This document shows, one piece after another, positions 42,990 to 50,566 of a stretch of DNA of 64,000 nt. The stretch spans positions 1 through 64,000 of the forward strand of contig JAZROD010000019.1 of NCBI GenBank assembly GCA_045648505.1, in the 5' to 3' direction. The notes beneath the pieces were generated by a model. That model did not search any database. It saw nothing but the letters and a program-made list of their open reading frames with translations, and was not told the DNA's origin. Numbering within the stretch: the first letter of the stretch is position 1; every line of letters begins with the position of its first letter. Source of the DNA: RGIG8700 sp045648505 (GTDB taxonomy: Bacteria; Bacillota; Clostridia; RGIG6154). The translations under genes were made by a program, and so were the position numbers.

Positions 42990-43133
42990 CTACTGCTTCA
43001 ACACCACAGTCAGATTAAGCCCTGCTGCGAAAAGCCAATATGCCGTGCTTATAAAATCTTTCCTAAGTGCCATAACTATCGCTTGTCCTAAATTCAGGCT
43101 AATCATTATAGCAGGTAATATGTATTTGCTCAT
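42990..43133 (-). CDS. Small membrane protein (47 aa)
   Basis: ATG at 43133 overlaps the stop of the helicase-methyltransferase gene by four bases (ATGA). The 47 codons hold two short hydrophobic helices (ILPAIMISLNLGQAIVMAL and TAYWLFAAGLNLTVVL). Translational coupling and composition support it. Unknown function. Confidence 0.55.
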   Translation of the reverse strand: MSKYILPAIMISLNLGQAIVMALRKDFISTAYWLFAAGLNLTVVLKQ

Positions 43134-45643
43134 ACTGCCACCTCGTCATCTTTTAGTCCCATTAAATCAAATAAGCTTATCTGTTCCTGTTTTTCTTCTT
43201 CATCTGTTGATTTAAGGTACCCAAGACCATCTCTGAAATAATCTTCGCTAAGTTCTGTGCCTATTCCGTATCTTCCCATCTTTGCAGCAATATATGGTAC
43301 TGTGAAAAGACCTGCAAACGGATCAAAGACTTTTTCACCTTTATTTGAGTATCTTTCAATTATTCTTTCTACTATATCAATCTGCAAAGGGCAGACGTGC
43401 ATTGTTTTCTTTCTTCTGCTCTGTGCAGAGTTCAATGTTTTCATTCGATTTATATCATCCCACACCTCATCAGACCAGGATGCAGGAGCGATAACCATAT
43501 ATGTAGCAGGTAGCTTATCTTCTTTGTCGAGTTCATCCGCAAGTTTAATATGCTCTTTATAGTCATACACATTCTCTCTGCTATATTTTGTATATAATTT
43601 CTGTAATGTTTCCATAGGAGCTTTGCGGACCTCTTCTTTGGTTACAAGTCTGTCCCCGGAGCTTCTCCAAAAGCCGTGAGCATCAAGCTGCCATCTTCCT
43701 CTTGTGTAATCTTCTTTGCTTTTAACAACAGGTTCATCTGCATAAGCTTTTGATGTATCTGTCGGAAGCTTTCTGAAAAGCAATATATATTCAGGACATC
43801 CAACCCCCATCTTTGTACCGTCTTTACAGTTTTCAGTCCAACCTAATCTGTAGGTCTGATTGTTTTCTCTTACCACATCAGTAATGATTGTTATCATACC
43901 GAAATACTGAAAGCCGTGTTTTATATAATGGTCAATGCACATTGCGTGAAAAGGTTCTATTGTCGGCATACCTGTTCCTGTAGCATTTCCAAACAGTACC
44001 CTGTCTTTAACATGGATAGCACATACCCTTCCCGGCTTTAATATCTTTAAAAGATTCGGTGTAAGATAATCCATCTGTTCAAAGAATTTCAATGTGCTTT
44101 CATTATGGCCGAAGTCGTTATAATTAGCAGAATACTCATAATGATTTGAAAAAGGTATTGATGTGTGTATTAAATCAACACTGTTTTCTTCCATCAGCTT
44201 TGTTTCTTCAACACAGTCATTATTTATTGCTGTATATTTCTGTCCTGTTACTACCACTCTTTTAACACCTAACTTTCTTTGCAAATCTTCAAACTTTACA
44301 TTTGAAAGACCATATTTTTTTATAATATCTGTCATTTTCTGTTGCATATACTTATGCTGTTCCCACTTCTGCATCAACACATCAAGCACAGACTTCTCAT
44401 TAACTGTATAGATAATATCTATCTCAACTTCTTTTTCCTGCATAAATCTGTATATTCTGTGTATTGCCTGAATAAAATCATTGAATTCATAGTCTATGCC
44501 AAGAAAGATTGCTCTGTGGCAATATTTTTGAAAATTGCATCCGCTTCCTGAAAGTTCTTTTTTTGTTCCAAATAGCCTTATCTTTCCATTTTGGAAATCA
44601 ATAACTCTCTTTTCTCTTATGTCATAGTCCATACTTCCGTATATATCAACCATTTCAGGTATTGCCTTTTTCAGTTCAAGCCTTTCCGCTTCCAAATCGT
44701 GCCATATAATAAAGTTATTTTCAGGCTCATTCATAACTATCTCTTTAGCTTTTTCAATCCTTGCTCCCATACTGTCTCTTTTTTCCCTTGCACAATCAGA
44801 AAGAGATAGATTGCCTTTGCTTAACAATGTGTTCTGTCCGTCTCTGTCCTCGCTATATTCTTTTTTTGACAATTCTATGTAATTGATTTTAAGAGGTGGC
44901 AAGGAATATCCTGTATCATCATATCCAAGGTCCGATGGTTTAGTTATAAACAATGCCCATGAAGATAACCACAGCCAAAATTCATCTTCCCTTTCAGGAA
45001 ACAATGTTAAATTGTTTGCTTTTGTGCTATCTCTCTTAAAAAATCTTGTAAGCGCTTGTCCTGTATCCATAACCTCAAGATAACCGGCATAATGTATCAG
45101 CTCTTTAAATTTATTCGGTGAAGGTGTTGCAGTATTTACAAGCTTATATTTCACACCTTTAAATTTATTTAAAAATGTCTGATATGTCTTACTTCCAAAG
45201 CTTCTGAGTACGGCCGCTTCATCAAGAGATGTTGCCGTAAAATATGTAGGTTCTATATCTCCATCTCTTACTCTTTCATAATTTGTAAGAAGAATGTCAG
45301 CTGTTGATGCTTTCACTTCTTCCATATTTCGAACATACTCAGGCTCTTTCATCCCAAGCAGTTCCACTGCATCTCTTTTAAATTCTTGTTTAACTCCAAG
45401 GGGAAGAACTATAAGCGCTTTCCCCCCTTTATGTTTTACAACTATTCTGCACCATTCAAGAGCTTGGACCGTTTTTCCAAGTCCAAAGCTTTCAAACAAA
45501 GCTCTTCTTCCTCCGGCTATAGCCCATTTTACCGCATCTTTCTGATGAGGTTTCAGATTTAGATTTATTTCATCTTCCGAAATCTCAAAGCCTGATTTCG
45601 GTGCAATATCTATTTTAGATTTCAAAAATTCTAAATAATTCAT
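43130..45643 (-). CDS. SNF2-like helicase fused to a DNA methyltransferase
   Basis: An 837-residue two-enzyme fusion. N-terminal half (about 25-465): SF2/SNF2-type ATPase with LKPHQKDAVKWA, Walker A FGLGKTVQ near 54, a Walker B-like LDEAA near 140, and motif VI QAIHRIYRFMQ near 395. C-terminal half (about 480-820): amino-methyltransferase in class beta order, with TSIPF (motif IV position) near 505, then a long target region, and the SAM-binding motif FDPFAGLFTVPYIA near 785. It lacks the exact DPPY/SPPY, so base specificity (N6A or N4C) is uncertain. No restriction nuclease is next to it. A role in protecting or remodelling phage DNA is inference. Confidence 0.82.
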   Translation of the reverse strand: MNYLEFLKSKIDIAPKSGFEISEDEINLNLKPHQKDAVKWAIAGGRRALFESFGLGKTVQALEWCRIVVKHKGGKALIVLPLGVKQEFKRDAVELLGMKEPEYVRNMEEVKASTADILLTNYERVRDGDIEPTYFTATSLDEAAVLRSFGSKTYQTFLNKFKGVKYKLVNTATPSPNKFKELIHYAGYLEVMDTGQALTRFFKRDSTKANNLTLFPEREDEFWLWLSSWALFITKPSDLGYDDTGYSLPPLKINYIELSKKEYSEDRDGQNTLLSKGNLSLSDCAREKRDSMGARIEKAKEIVMNEPENNFIIWHDLEAERLELKKAIPEMVDIYGSMDYDIREKRVIDFQNGKIRLFGTKKELSGSGCNFQKYCHRAIFLGIDYEFNDFIQAIHRIYRFMQEKEVEIDIIYTVNEKSVLDVLMQKWEQHKYMQQKMTDIIKKYGLSNVKFEDLQRKLGVKRVVVTGQKYTAINNDCVEETKLMEENSVDLIHTSIPFSNHYEYSANYNDFGHNESTLKFFEQMDYLTPNLLKILKPGRVCAIHVKDRVLFGNATGTGMPTIEPFHAMCIDHYIKHGFQYFGMITIITDVVRENNQTYRLGWTENCKDGTKMGVGCPEYILLFRKLPTDTSKAYADEPVVKSKEDYTRGRWQLDAHGFWRSSGDRLVTKEEVRKAPMETLQKLYTKYSRENVYDYKEHIKLADELDKEDKLPATYMVIAPASWSDEVWDDINRMKTLNSAQSRRKKTMHVCPLQIDIVERIIERYSNKGEKVFDPFAGLFTVPYIAAKMGRYGIGTELSEDYFRDGLGYLKSTDEEEKQEQISLFDLMGLKDDEVAV

Positions 45644-45648
45644 ATTTC

Positions 45649-46080
45649 TTATTCCTCGTTGAATTTCATAGTACAGAACATCCCTATAGTTGCTCCCCAG
45701 TCGTCTTTTACCACAACCACATTCCCGTCAATATTAAAAAAGAATTGGTTTCCGTCAAAAATCTTTATAAATTTTTCCATAGCATATACTGTTGAGCTCT
45801 GTCCCTGAAGTTTAACAATGCTTAAGCCTCTCTCCACAAACCTTTTATTCGTTACTTTCACTTCTTCAAGCTTGTTAGTCATAACAGTTGTAACAATATC
45901 TTTCTTTGTTGGTATTTTGTTCAAATCAAAAATGCATTCATTTTCAAACAGAACAAATGCACTGCACCCGTCTGTCGAAATCATCACCTCGTTGTCTCCG
46001 TACTTAGCCTTGCAAAGTCTGCTGTCGCCGTTAGCCATTCCTTTACAAATCAATAACTGAATCTGTTTCTTATTTAACAT
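45649..46080 (-). CDS. Phage hypothetical protein
   Basis: A 143-residue, mostly beta-strand protein (NEVMISTDGCSAFVLFENEC, SSTVYAMEKFIKIFDGN, NVVVVKDDWGATIGMF). No recognised family; the alternation of short strands could be a clamp-like or jelly-roll fold. Just upstream of the helicase-methyltransferase gene in the same operon, overlapping the preceding gene by seven bases. Confidence 0.5.
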   Translation of the reverse strand: MLNKKQIQLLICKGMANGDSRLCKAKYGDNEVMISTDGCSAFVLFENECIFDLNKIPTKKDIVTTVMTNKLEEVKVTNKRFVERGLSIVKLQGQSSTVYAMEKFIKIFDGNQFFFNIDGNVVVVKDDWGATIGMFCTMKFNEE

Positions 46081-46421
46081 ATTTTTTCTCCTCTCCCTTT
46101 AAGGATCATCTCTCTGTCCTTTTTCTCCTTGTGCTCGTGAACTATAGTATCAATAAGCCTTATATCATCTATGTTCAGTCTGTGCTCAACATCTGCAGTC
46201 TTATAAATTTCGCATTTAACTGTATTGTGCTTAACTCCGCTTTCATCAATAATGTGCGAACAATCAACCTGCGCATTTTCTTCCACAAGAATAAACTCTC
46301 TCTTAATTGCTCCGGTTCGTTTATCAACTCTTGCGCCATAGCCAACCGGCAGACACTTAATCCCTTTATACTCAACGGGAATACCTTTAACAATGCAGTC
46401 AATCATTTCTTTAATTGTCAT
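46074..46421 (-). CDS. Phage hypothetical protein
   Basis: A 115-residue protein (MIDCIVKGIPVEYKGIKCLP, ARVDKRTGAIKREFILVEEN, then ADVEHRLNIDDIRLIDTIV). Small strand-rich phage protein of a type often beside replication genes; no named family. Overlaps the neighbouring genes at both ends (11 and 7 bases). Confidence 0.5.
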   Translation of the reverse strand: MTIKEMIDCIVKGIPVEYKGIKCLPVGYGARVDKRTGAIKREFILVEENAQVDCSHIIDESGVKHNTVKCEIYKTADVEHRLNIDDIRLIDTIVHEHKEKKDREMILKGRGEKIC

Positions 46422-46803
46422 TAAACATTGCCCTCACTCTCTCACGCAATTGTTCTCTATTTCTCTTTTCAATCGCTTCCCAATCTGTCGGTGTCTGCGT
46501 AAAATTATTAAACCCACTCGGTTTTACATTCGCTCTTCTTTGGCTTCCCCCTGTAGGGCAGGGACTTGTTCCTACCGAAACATCAAAATGCAAAGGGAAA
46601 ACTCCGGTCCAACTATTCTCGATGCTCTGCTCTATTATCTTGATTTGTGTTTCTTCATCACTTGCAAGTTTTTCAAGCTTTCTTATGAAAAGCTCAAATC
46701 CTCTTGCAGTTAATGGCTTCTTTTTCTCTTTCCTGAACTCTATAAAATCTCTGACAGCCTCTTTAAACTCTTCACTGCCTTCGATATCAAAATTTGTTAT
46801 CAT
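46411..46803 (-). CDS. Replication-associated C-terminal-type domain with repeat insert
   Basis: A 130-residue protein. Residues 10-70 (EEFKEAVRDFIEFRKEKKKP, LTARGFELFIRKLEKL, IEQSIENSWTGVFPL) match the small helical domain seen at the C-terminus of phage replisome organisers, where it precedes helicase loading. Here it stands alone. Residues about 78-98 (GTSPCPTGGSQRRANVKPSG) are translated from a palindromic mini-repeat inserted in frame. The rest ends in a basic helix. A role in replication initiation is inferred. Confidence 0.6.
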   Translation of the reverse strand: MITNFDIEGSEEFKEAVRDFIEFRKEKKKPLTARGFELFIRKLEKLASDEETQIKIIEQSIENSWTGVFPLHFDVSVGTSPCPTGGSQRRANVKPSGFNNFTQTPTDWEAIEKRNREQLRERVRAMFNDN

Positions 46804-47096
46804 AATAAAAAAGACCTCCCAACTTCAATCATCCACTGCTCTTCCGTCATATCGTAGTACTCCATAGCAAATCTCTGAACCTCGTCTTGTATTCTCTCAC
46901 GAAGTTCTTTGTTGAAGTGAATCCCATAATCCGCCATATTGTGCCAATCAGGTCTTAAATAAATCGTAAGACCAAGCCTGTCCGATGCAGCCTTATATGA
47001 ACCACCAAACACATGATGCTCGTGAAGGTCATATGTATCACCGGTTATGTAACACACCTTTTCATTTTGAATTATAGATTTAATCTTCTTCGCCAT
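46800..47096 (-). CDS. HNH-like phage protein
   Basis: A 98-residue protein with a compact HNH-type core: CYITGDTYDLHEHHVFGGS near 15-33, with the His-His pair and downstream DWHNMADYGIHFN. The pattern resembles the small HNH proteins common in siphophage and podophage early regions ('C.icG...leeHHv..Gs.....SekyGl'). Only one Cys of the outer zinc ribbon is left. Endonuclease activity is possible but not proven. Overlaps the next gene by four bases. Confidence 0.65.
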   Translation of the reverse strand: MAKKIKSIIQNEKVCYITGDTYDLHEHHVFGGSYKAASDRLGLTIYLRPDWHNMADYGIHFNKELRERIQDEVQRFAMEYYDMTEEQWMIEVGRSFLL

Positions 47097-47108
47097 TTCT
47101 ACTACCTC

Positions 47109-47180
47109 TTGACATTTTCAAAGTTATGAGGTAAAATACTTATGGTTGTTAGTCCTCGCAAGAGGGCTTTTTCTTTTACC
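47109..47180 (+). promoter_or_regulatory. Antisense promoter followed at once by a terminator
   Basis: On the + strand: TTGACA (47109-47114), 17-base spacer, TAAAAT (47132-47137). About 15 bases past the predicted start, AGTCCTC pairs with GAGGGCT around a GCAA tetraloop, followed by TTTTTCTTTT. The only product would be an RNA of about 30-40 bases, antisense to the - strand operon. Confidence 0.5.
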
Positions 47181-47187
47181 TCGATTT

Positions 47188-47463
47188 TCATTTATAAAAT
47201 ACATCTTCTCTCATTATTTTGTTTATTTTTCTCTTAAGCTTTGCATTGCCGTATATAACGTCATCATCAATAGATTCTTCATATTCCTTAAATAGCTTAA
47301 CAAATGCATCCTGAAGCTTAAGAAGCCTTCCTCTGCCAAAGCCAAATTCTTCATTGAGAGCTATAGTCATCAGCCACAGACTTATATCAATACCACTCTG
47401 AAATGCTTTCTTCCTCGCATTGGTTATGGCACTCGCTATAGCTCTCTGCCCCTGCTTACCCAT
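47188..47463 (-). CDS. Phage hypothetical protein
   Basis: A 91-residue helical, basic protein (GQRAIASAITNARKKAFQSG and GRGRLLKLQDAFVKLFKEYEE). Resembles small phage proteins that may act on transcription of late genes (for example ArpU-like by size), but no motif decides. ATG at 47463 with AAGGAGA seven bases upstream. Overlaps the preceding gene by eight bases. Confidence 0.5.
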   Translation of the reverse strand: MGKQGQRAIASAITNARKKAFQSGIDISLWLMTIALNEEFGFGRGRLLKLQDAFVKLFKEYEESIDDDVIYGNAKLKRKINKIMREDVFYK

Positions 47464-47674
47464 TTCCATTCTCCTTTTCATTGTGCATTATGGTGCTTAT
47501 GCCGTAGGCAATAAGCCCAGCCAATATGTACTCTCCACCTATTGCAAAGTACCCTCTCTGCTCTCTCAAATACGGTGTCAGTGCCAATACCACGATAAAG
47601 AAACTCATAATAGGTATTGCATTGTCCTTCAGAAGCATTACCGCTTCTTTCATTTTCTTTAGTAACTTTTTCAT
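47456..47674 (-). CDS. Small two-helix membrane protein
   Basis: A 72-residue protein. Two hydrophobic helices: about 21-36 (IPIMSFFIVVLALTPYL) and 46-62 (GEYILAGLIAYGISTIM). Start at ATG 47674 with AAAAGGAG nine bases upstream; the frame extends upstream through an intergenic heptamer array and encodes IHNSQCTIHN there, but the ribosome site argues against using it. Confidence 0.55.
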   Translation of the reverse strand: MKKLLKKMKEAVMLLKDNAIPIMSFFIVVLALTPYLREQRGYFAIGGEYILAGLIAYGISTIMHNEKENGNG

Positions 47675-47711
47675 TGTAACTCTCCTTTTATTGTGAATTG
47701 TGCATTGTGAA

Positions 47712-47978
47712 TTATGAATTGTTATCAATGCACTCAACTATAACCTGACATATCGCTCCGTTAATTTCTTCCTTAACATTCTCAACAACCTTTTTAGCTA
47801 TCTCCCCAAGCACCATCTTAAGTCCAGGACAATCATCAGGCATTTCAATCACTTCGCTGAAGTCTTTTTCCATAACCTCTGAAAGAATATAATCCATACC
47901 GTTAACAAAGTTTCTGTCTTCCTTTTTAAGCTCTTCTCGCTTATACCTTCCGCTTTTCACCAATCTTATGTAATCCAT
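47712..47978 (-). CDS. Phage hypothetical protein
   Basis: An 88-residue acidic helical protein (SGRYKREELKKEDRNFVNG, EVIEMPDDCPGLKMVLGEIA). Unknown. Its 3' end runs into the GTGAATT heptamer array, which provides the last codons (DNNS). AAGGAGAA is upstream. Confidence 0.5.
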   Translation of the reverse strand: MDYIRLVKSGRYKREELKKEDRNFVNGMDYILSEVMEKDFSEVIEMPDDCPGLKMVLGEIAKKVVENVKEEINGAICQVIVECIDNNS

Positions 47979-47988
47979 AGTCTTCTCC

Positions 47989-48219
47989 TTATTCTCTTCC
48001 GTTAAGATAATCTACAAATACTTCTTTATTAGTTCTTCCATTGCAAACTACATTTCCGCTACACTTTGTTGTGTCCTTTATTCCAAGCGGACAAAGTACA
48101 CAAGCACTAAACCCTTTTTCTTCAATCAAGTCAATAAACTTCACGATTTCTTCAGCGAAATCTTCAACACTCATTTTGTTAATCTTTTCCTTGAATTCTT
48201 CAAATCTTGTCTTTTTCAT
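47989..48219 (-). CDS. Small Cys-containing phage protein
   Basis: A 76-residue protein: RFEEFKEKINKMSVEDFAEE then FSACVLCPLG and KCSGNVVCNGR. The order 'xxFAExi...CxxCp......C......C....W/FLxxe' is common in clostridial phages and probably binds zinc. Function unknown. AAAGGAGAA lies upstream of ATG. Confidence 0.55.
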   Translation of the reverse strand: MKKTRFEEFKEKINKMSVEDFAEEIVKFIDLIEEKGFSACVLCPLGIKDTTKCSGNVVCNGRTNKEVFVDYLNGRE

Positions 48220-48233
48220 AATAATTCTCCTTT

Positions 48234-48503
48234 TTAAATCAGATTATCAAGTATCTCCTGATACCTCGGTTCACCTCTTGCCACAACCTCGTGTCTTCCG
48301 CCCTCTTTGTTCAGAACCACAAGATAGTCTGCATCTTTTGCAGGTGGAGGCTTGTATCCTTCAGGTGCTTTTGTCACCTTCGACACCGAAAGCATATACT
48401 TTATAAAATCTTCTCTGCATTCCTCAAAAGGCTTTTCTTCCCCTGTTTCAATGCAGTAACAGCTTGATGTTATACGTACACCGTTCATTACAAAGTCTGC
48501 CAT
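48234..48503 (-). CDS. Small phage protein
   Basis: An 89-residue protein (NGVRITSSCYCIETGEEKPF, EDFIKYMLSVSKVT, then a Pro-rich linker GYKPPPAKDADYLVVLN). Not recognised. Good ribosome site AAAGGAGCGG. Part of the early operon. Confidence 0.5.
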   Translation of the reverse strand: MADFVMNGVRITSSCYCIETGEEKPFEECREDFIKYMLSVSKVTKAPEGYKPPPAKDADYLVVLNKEGGRHEVVARGEPRYQEILDNLI

Positions 48504-48559
48504 ATTATCCGCTCCTTTCTTTAAAATTTATTCACTGCCGATTTTGTCCTATTCAAGAA

Positions 48560-49030
48560 CTATCTTTTCTCTCCGCAAGGGCAACATTCTGCTCCGCTCC
48601 AAGTAGTTCCAATTCTTTCCTTGGCACAATCCCACTCCTCACCATTTTCACACGGTTCTTCAAGTCTTACACCATATTTACAATCCTTGCAGTATACAAT
48701 TTTATTTTCATCCTCAAGATGATAGTTGCAAATTCCTGTTCGATATGCACACATAATCTTACTATCTCTTCGTTGTGTCGTTTCCGTGTCCCACCCAAAG
48801 CCTTCGTAATGTTCATCAGCCAAACCACAAAGCTCACACTCTAAACATCCTTTTTCGCTATATACACATGTTCTGCATAGTCCCCTGTCTCTTATTGGCA
48901 AAGGCTCATCAATCCGTTTCTGCTCCCGTTCCTTAATTTCTATTACCTTTTTAAGAAACTCTATTTCCTCTTTCCCCAAACTGTTCACAAGTTCCAGCAT
49001 TTCTTTTACATCATTTTTGTTCTCTTTCAC
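48560..49030 (-). CDS. Cysteine-rich early phage protein
   Basis: A 156-residue protein with a helical N-terminus (KEMLELVNSLGKEEIEFLKK) and about 13 cysteines in the rest: LCRTCVYSEKGCLECELCG near 65, MCAYRTGICNY near 105, YCKDCKYG near 122, CCPCGEKR at the end. Looks like tandem zinc ribbons. I chose GTG at 49030 because AGGGAGTAGG precedes it; an in-frame ATG at 49063 has no good site and overlaps the next gene. Confidence 0.55.
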   Translation of the reverse strand: MKENKNDVKEMLELVNSLGKEEIEFLKKVIEIKEREQKRIDEPLPIRDRGLCRTCVYSEKGCLECELCGLADEHYEGFGWDTETTQRRDSKIMCAYRTGICNYHLEDENKIVYCKDCKYGVRLEEPCENGEEWDCAKERIGTTWSGAECCPCGEKR

Positions 49031-49059
49031 TATTTTCCTACTCCCTTCCTGCAAGTATT

Positions 49060-49455
49060 TCAATCTCCTGTTTCTAATCCGTCAATAAGTTCAAGATTTT
49101 CTTTTGCTTTTTCATACTCTCTCTTGATTTTTTCAACAACATTTTCTGTTGCTCTCTCATATGATAAACCAAATATCACTTCATAAAGCGTTCCAACCAT
49201 TTCACCTATTGCAATAAAACTTTCTGCTATTCTTGCCTTTTCACTAAGAGACTCACTTTTTTCAATTCTGTATATTTGTTCTTTTAATTTTTTAATATTA
49301 TCATCTAAGCTTTCAGACCATAATCTTATTTTTAAATTTGCATCATACTCTGATGGCTTTTTGTTGTGATAAATAGCAATTTTGTTTTCAGCAAGATGGA
49401 TTGCCTCTGGCACTAACTTATCTCTTAACATTTCTTTAACTACTTTACTTTTCAT
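49060..49455 (-). CDS. Helical early phage protein
   Basis: A 131-residue, Lys/Glu/Leu-rich protein with coiled-coil segments (ESLDDNIKKLKEQIYRIEKS and VEKIKREYEKAKENLELID). Unknown. It is the second gene of the early - strand operon. AACGGAGGAAA gives a strong ribosome site. Confidence 0.5.
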   Translation of the reverse strand: MKSKVVKEMLRDKLVPEAIHLAENKIAIYHNKKPSEYDANLKIRLWSESLDDNIKKLKEQIYRIEKSESLSEKARIAESFIAIGEMVGTLYEVIFGLSYERATENVVEKIKREYEKAKENLELIDGLETGD

Positions 49456-49512
49456 TTCACATTTCCTCCGTTATATACTCTGTTTTCATCCCCTGTCTCC
49501 TATCCTTCAATT

Positions 49513-49528
49513 CTTGCGTTTACGCAAG
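49513..49528. promoter_or_regulatory. Phage operator-like palindrome 1
   Basis: CTTGCGTTTACGCAAG, a perfect 16-base dyad (6-bp arms) at the 3' end of the Cro-like gene. Matches the dyads at 50305-50320 and 50391-50406. Confidence 0.65.
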
Positions 49529-49735
49529 TTTTGTTGCAAAAAAAATGTTGTCTCTTTCCTCTGATGAAAGATTTAATGTTATCGTTATTTTTTCTATTTC
49601 AAATCTTGAAAAATCTCCGTCTCTTGACATTTTACGATAAAAAGTAGCTTCGCAAATCCCCATCGCCCCACATAACTTTATTAATGAGACGCCCTTTTCT
49701 ATAATTTTAGCCTTTAATAATTTTGAATTAAACAC
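49520..49735 (-). CDS. Cro-like helix-turn-helix protein
   Basis: A 71-residue DNA-binding protein: KAKIIEKGVSLIKLCGAMGI with CEATFYRKMSRDGDFSRFEI is a small HTH in which the second helix starts at ATFYRK. It is the first gene of the leftward early operon, opposite to the repressor, so a Cro-like role is inferred from position. Its stop codon overlaps operator 1. The start follows GAAAGGAGTGG. Confidence 0.7.
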   Translation of the reverse strand: MFNSKLLKAKIIEKGVSLIKLCGAMGICEATFYRKMSRDGDFSRFEIEKITITLNLSSEERDNIFFATKLA

Positions 49736-49750
49736 TCTACCACTCCTTTC

Positions 49751-49779
49751 TTGTAATATTTCTTTTTTTGTGTTATAAT
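49751..49779 (+). promoter_or_regulatory. Promoter of the small + strand gene
   Basis: TTGTAA (49751-49756), 17-base spacer, TATAAT (49774-49779). Predicted start of transcription near 49786. Confidence 0.55.
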
Positions 49780-49794
49780 CACCCTGAAAGTGAG

Positions 49795-50088
49795 GTGATT
49801 GTCATAAACGATGTGCATTACACTACCATAGCTAAACAGCATCATTGTCCTATGTGGAATACTGAAATCACCATCTATGGTAAATACTTTTTCTTTGACA
49901 TTGAGCATCCGTCACTTGCTACATATGCAGCCTGTTCTTGTCCTATATTAGAAAATCTTAATTTGCCGAAAAGCCAACAAGACAAAACTTTAAGTAAATA
50001 TATCTGCTGTACTATGCAAAACAAATGTTTAAGCTCAGTAAAATTCAAAGACAAAATTGATATTAATAAAGACGGTTACTCGCAATAA
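49795..50088 (+). CDS. Small Cys-rich phage protein, start uncertain
   Basis: Frame of up to 98 codons: IVINDVHYTTIAKQHHCPMW, YGKYFFFDIEHPSLATYAAC, then CSCPILENLNLP and YICCTMQNKC. Several Cys and His suggest metal binding. A TTG upstream (49768) lies before the predicted transcription start, so it is not the start. GTGAGGTG at 49791 could be the ribosome site for a non-canonical ATA (49804); GTG at 49795 and 49813 are alternatives. Isolated + strand gene inside the early region. Confidence 0.5.
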   Translation: MIVINDVHYTTIAKQHHCPMWNTEITIYGKYFFFDIEHPSLATYAACSCPILENLNLPKSQQDKTLSKYICCTMQNKCLSSVKFKDKIDINKDGYSQ

Positions 50089-50288
50089 TTAGCCTTTCTT
50101 ATATCAATTTCGAATTCAAACGCCCTTGCTTTTTTTAATTCATCAAGTAAAGGCTCAAAGCTCTCCTTGTGAGGGCTTTCTTTCTGTAAAAACTGTGCTA
50201 ATATAAAACAGTTTTCTATAAGCTTTTGAAGTTCTCTAATATTAACAACTCTTTCCGTGATATATTCTGTCTTTTTACCCTTGCTCAT
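50076..50288 (-). CDS. Small early phage protein
   Basis: A 70-residue protein, basic at the start (SKGKKTEYITERVVNIRELQ), then a helix LLDELKKARAFEFEIDIRKA. It is the first gene reading leftward from the immunity promoter at 50324-50352, so early expressed and repressor controlled. Function unknown. AAAGGGGTGAG lies upstream. Confidence 0.55.
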   Translation of the reverse strand: MSKGKKTEYITERVVNIRELQKLIENCFILAQFLQKESPHKESFEPLLDELKKARAFEFEIDIRKANYCE

Positions 50289-50304
50289 CGCTTCTCACCC
50301 CTTT

Positions 50305-50420
50305 CTTGCGTTTCCGTAAGTTAAATATATCACACATTGTAACCTTTGTCAATACTTTTTCGCAAGTTTTTTTGTTTTTTTGCATTTACTCTTGCTTTTT
50401 TGCAAGTGTTATGTTATAAT
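50305..50420. promoter_or_regulatory. Divergent immunity promoters with operators
   Basis: Leftward promoter: TTGACA (50347-50352), 17-base spacer, TATATT (50324-50329). Rightward promoter: TTGCTT (50392-50397), 17-base spacer, TATAAT (50415-50420). Operators: CTTGCGTTTCCGTAAG (50305-50320) on the leftward start site; a half-site TTCGCAAG (50359-50366); CTTGCTTTTTTGCAAG (50391-50406), covering the rightward -35. Typical of a repressor/Cro switch. Confidence 0.75.
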
Positions 50421-50478
50421 TAAAAAGCGTTAAGGGAGCGGCGGTTGTTTCCGACACCTACCATAAGGGGGTGTTTCT

Positions 50479-50541
50479 ATGGAAGAAATTATAAGTTTCA
50501 CATTACTTATAACAATAATTATTCTTTGCATAAAGAAATAA
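50479..50541 (+). CDS. 20-residue hydrophobic peptide, toxin-like
   Basis: ATG at 50479, ribosome site AAGGGGGTG six bases upstream, peptide of 20 residues: two Glu, a hydrophobic core (FTLLITIIILCI) and a basic end (KK). This is the build of small Fst/TxpA-like or holin-like toxins. It lies in a transcript whose ends pair with each other, between the rightward immunity promoter and the repressor gene. Toxicity is inference. Confidence 0.5.
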   Translation: MEEIISFTLLITIIILCIKK

Positions 50542-50566
50542 CCGCCTACTCTGCCAAGTAGACGGC
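50542..50566 (+). terminator. Hairpin after the toxin-like ORF
   Basis: CCGcCTACT pairs with AGTAGaCGG around CTGCCA, followed by CTTATAT. Stem good, T-run weak. Confidence 0.5.

Noticed and set aside
49714..49908. 64-codon - strand frame
   Set aside because: It lies opposite a + strand promoter and a Cys-rich + frame with better support, and has no ribosome site.
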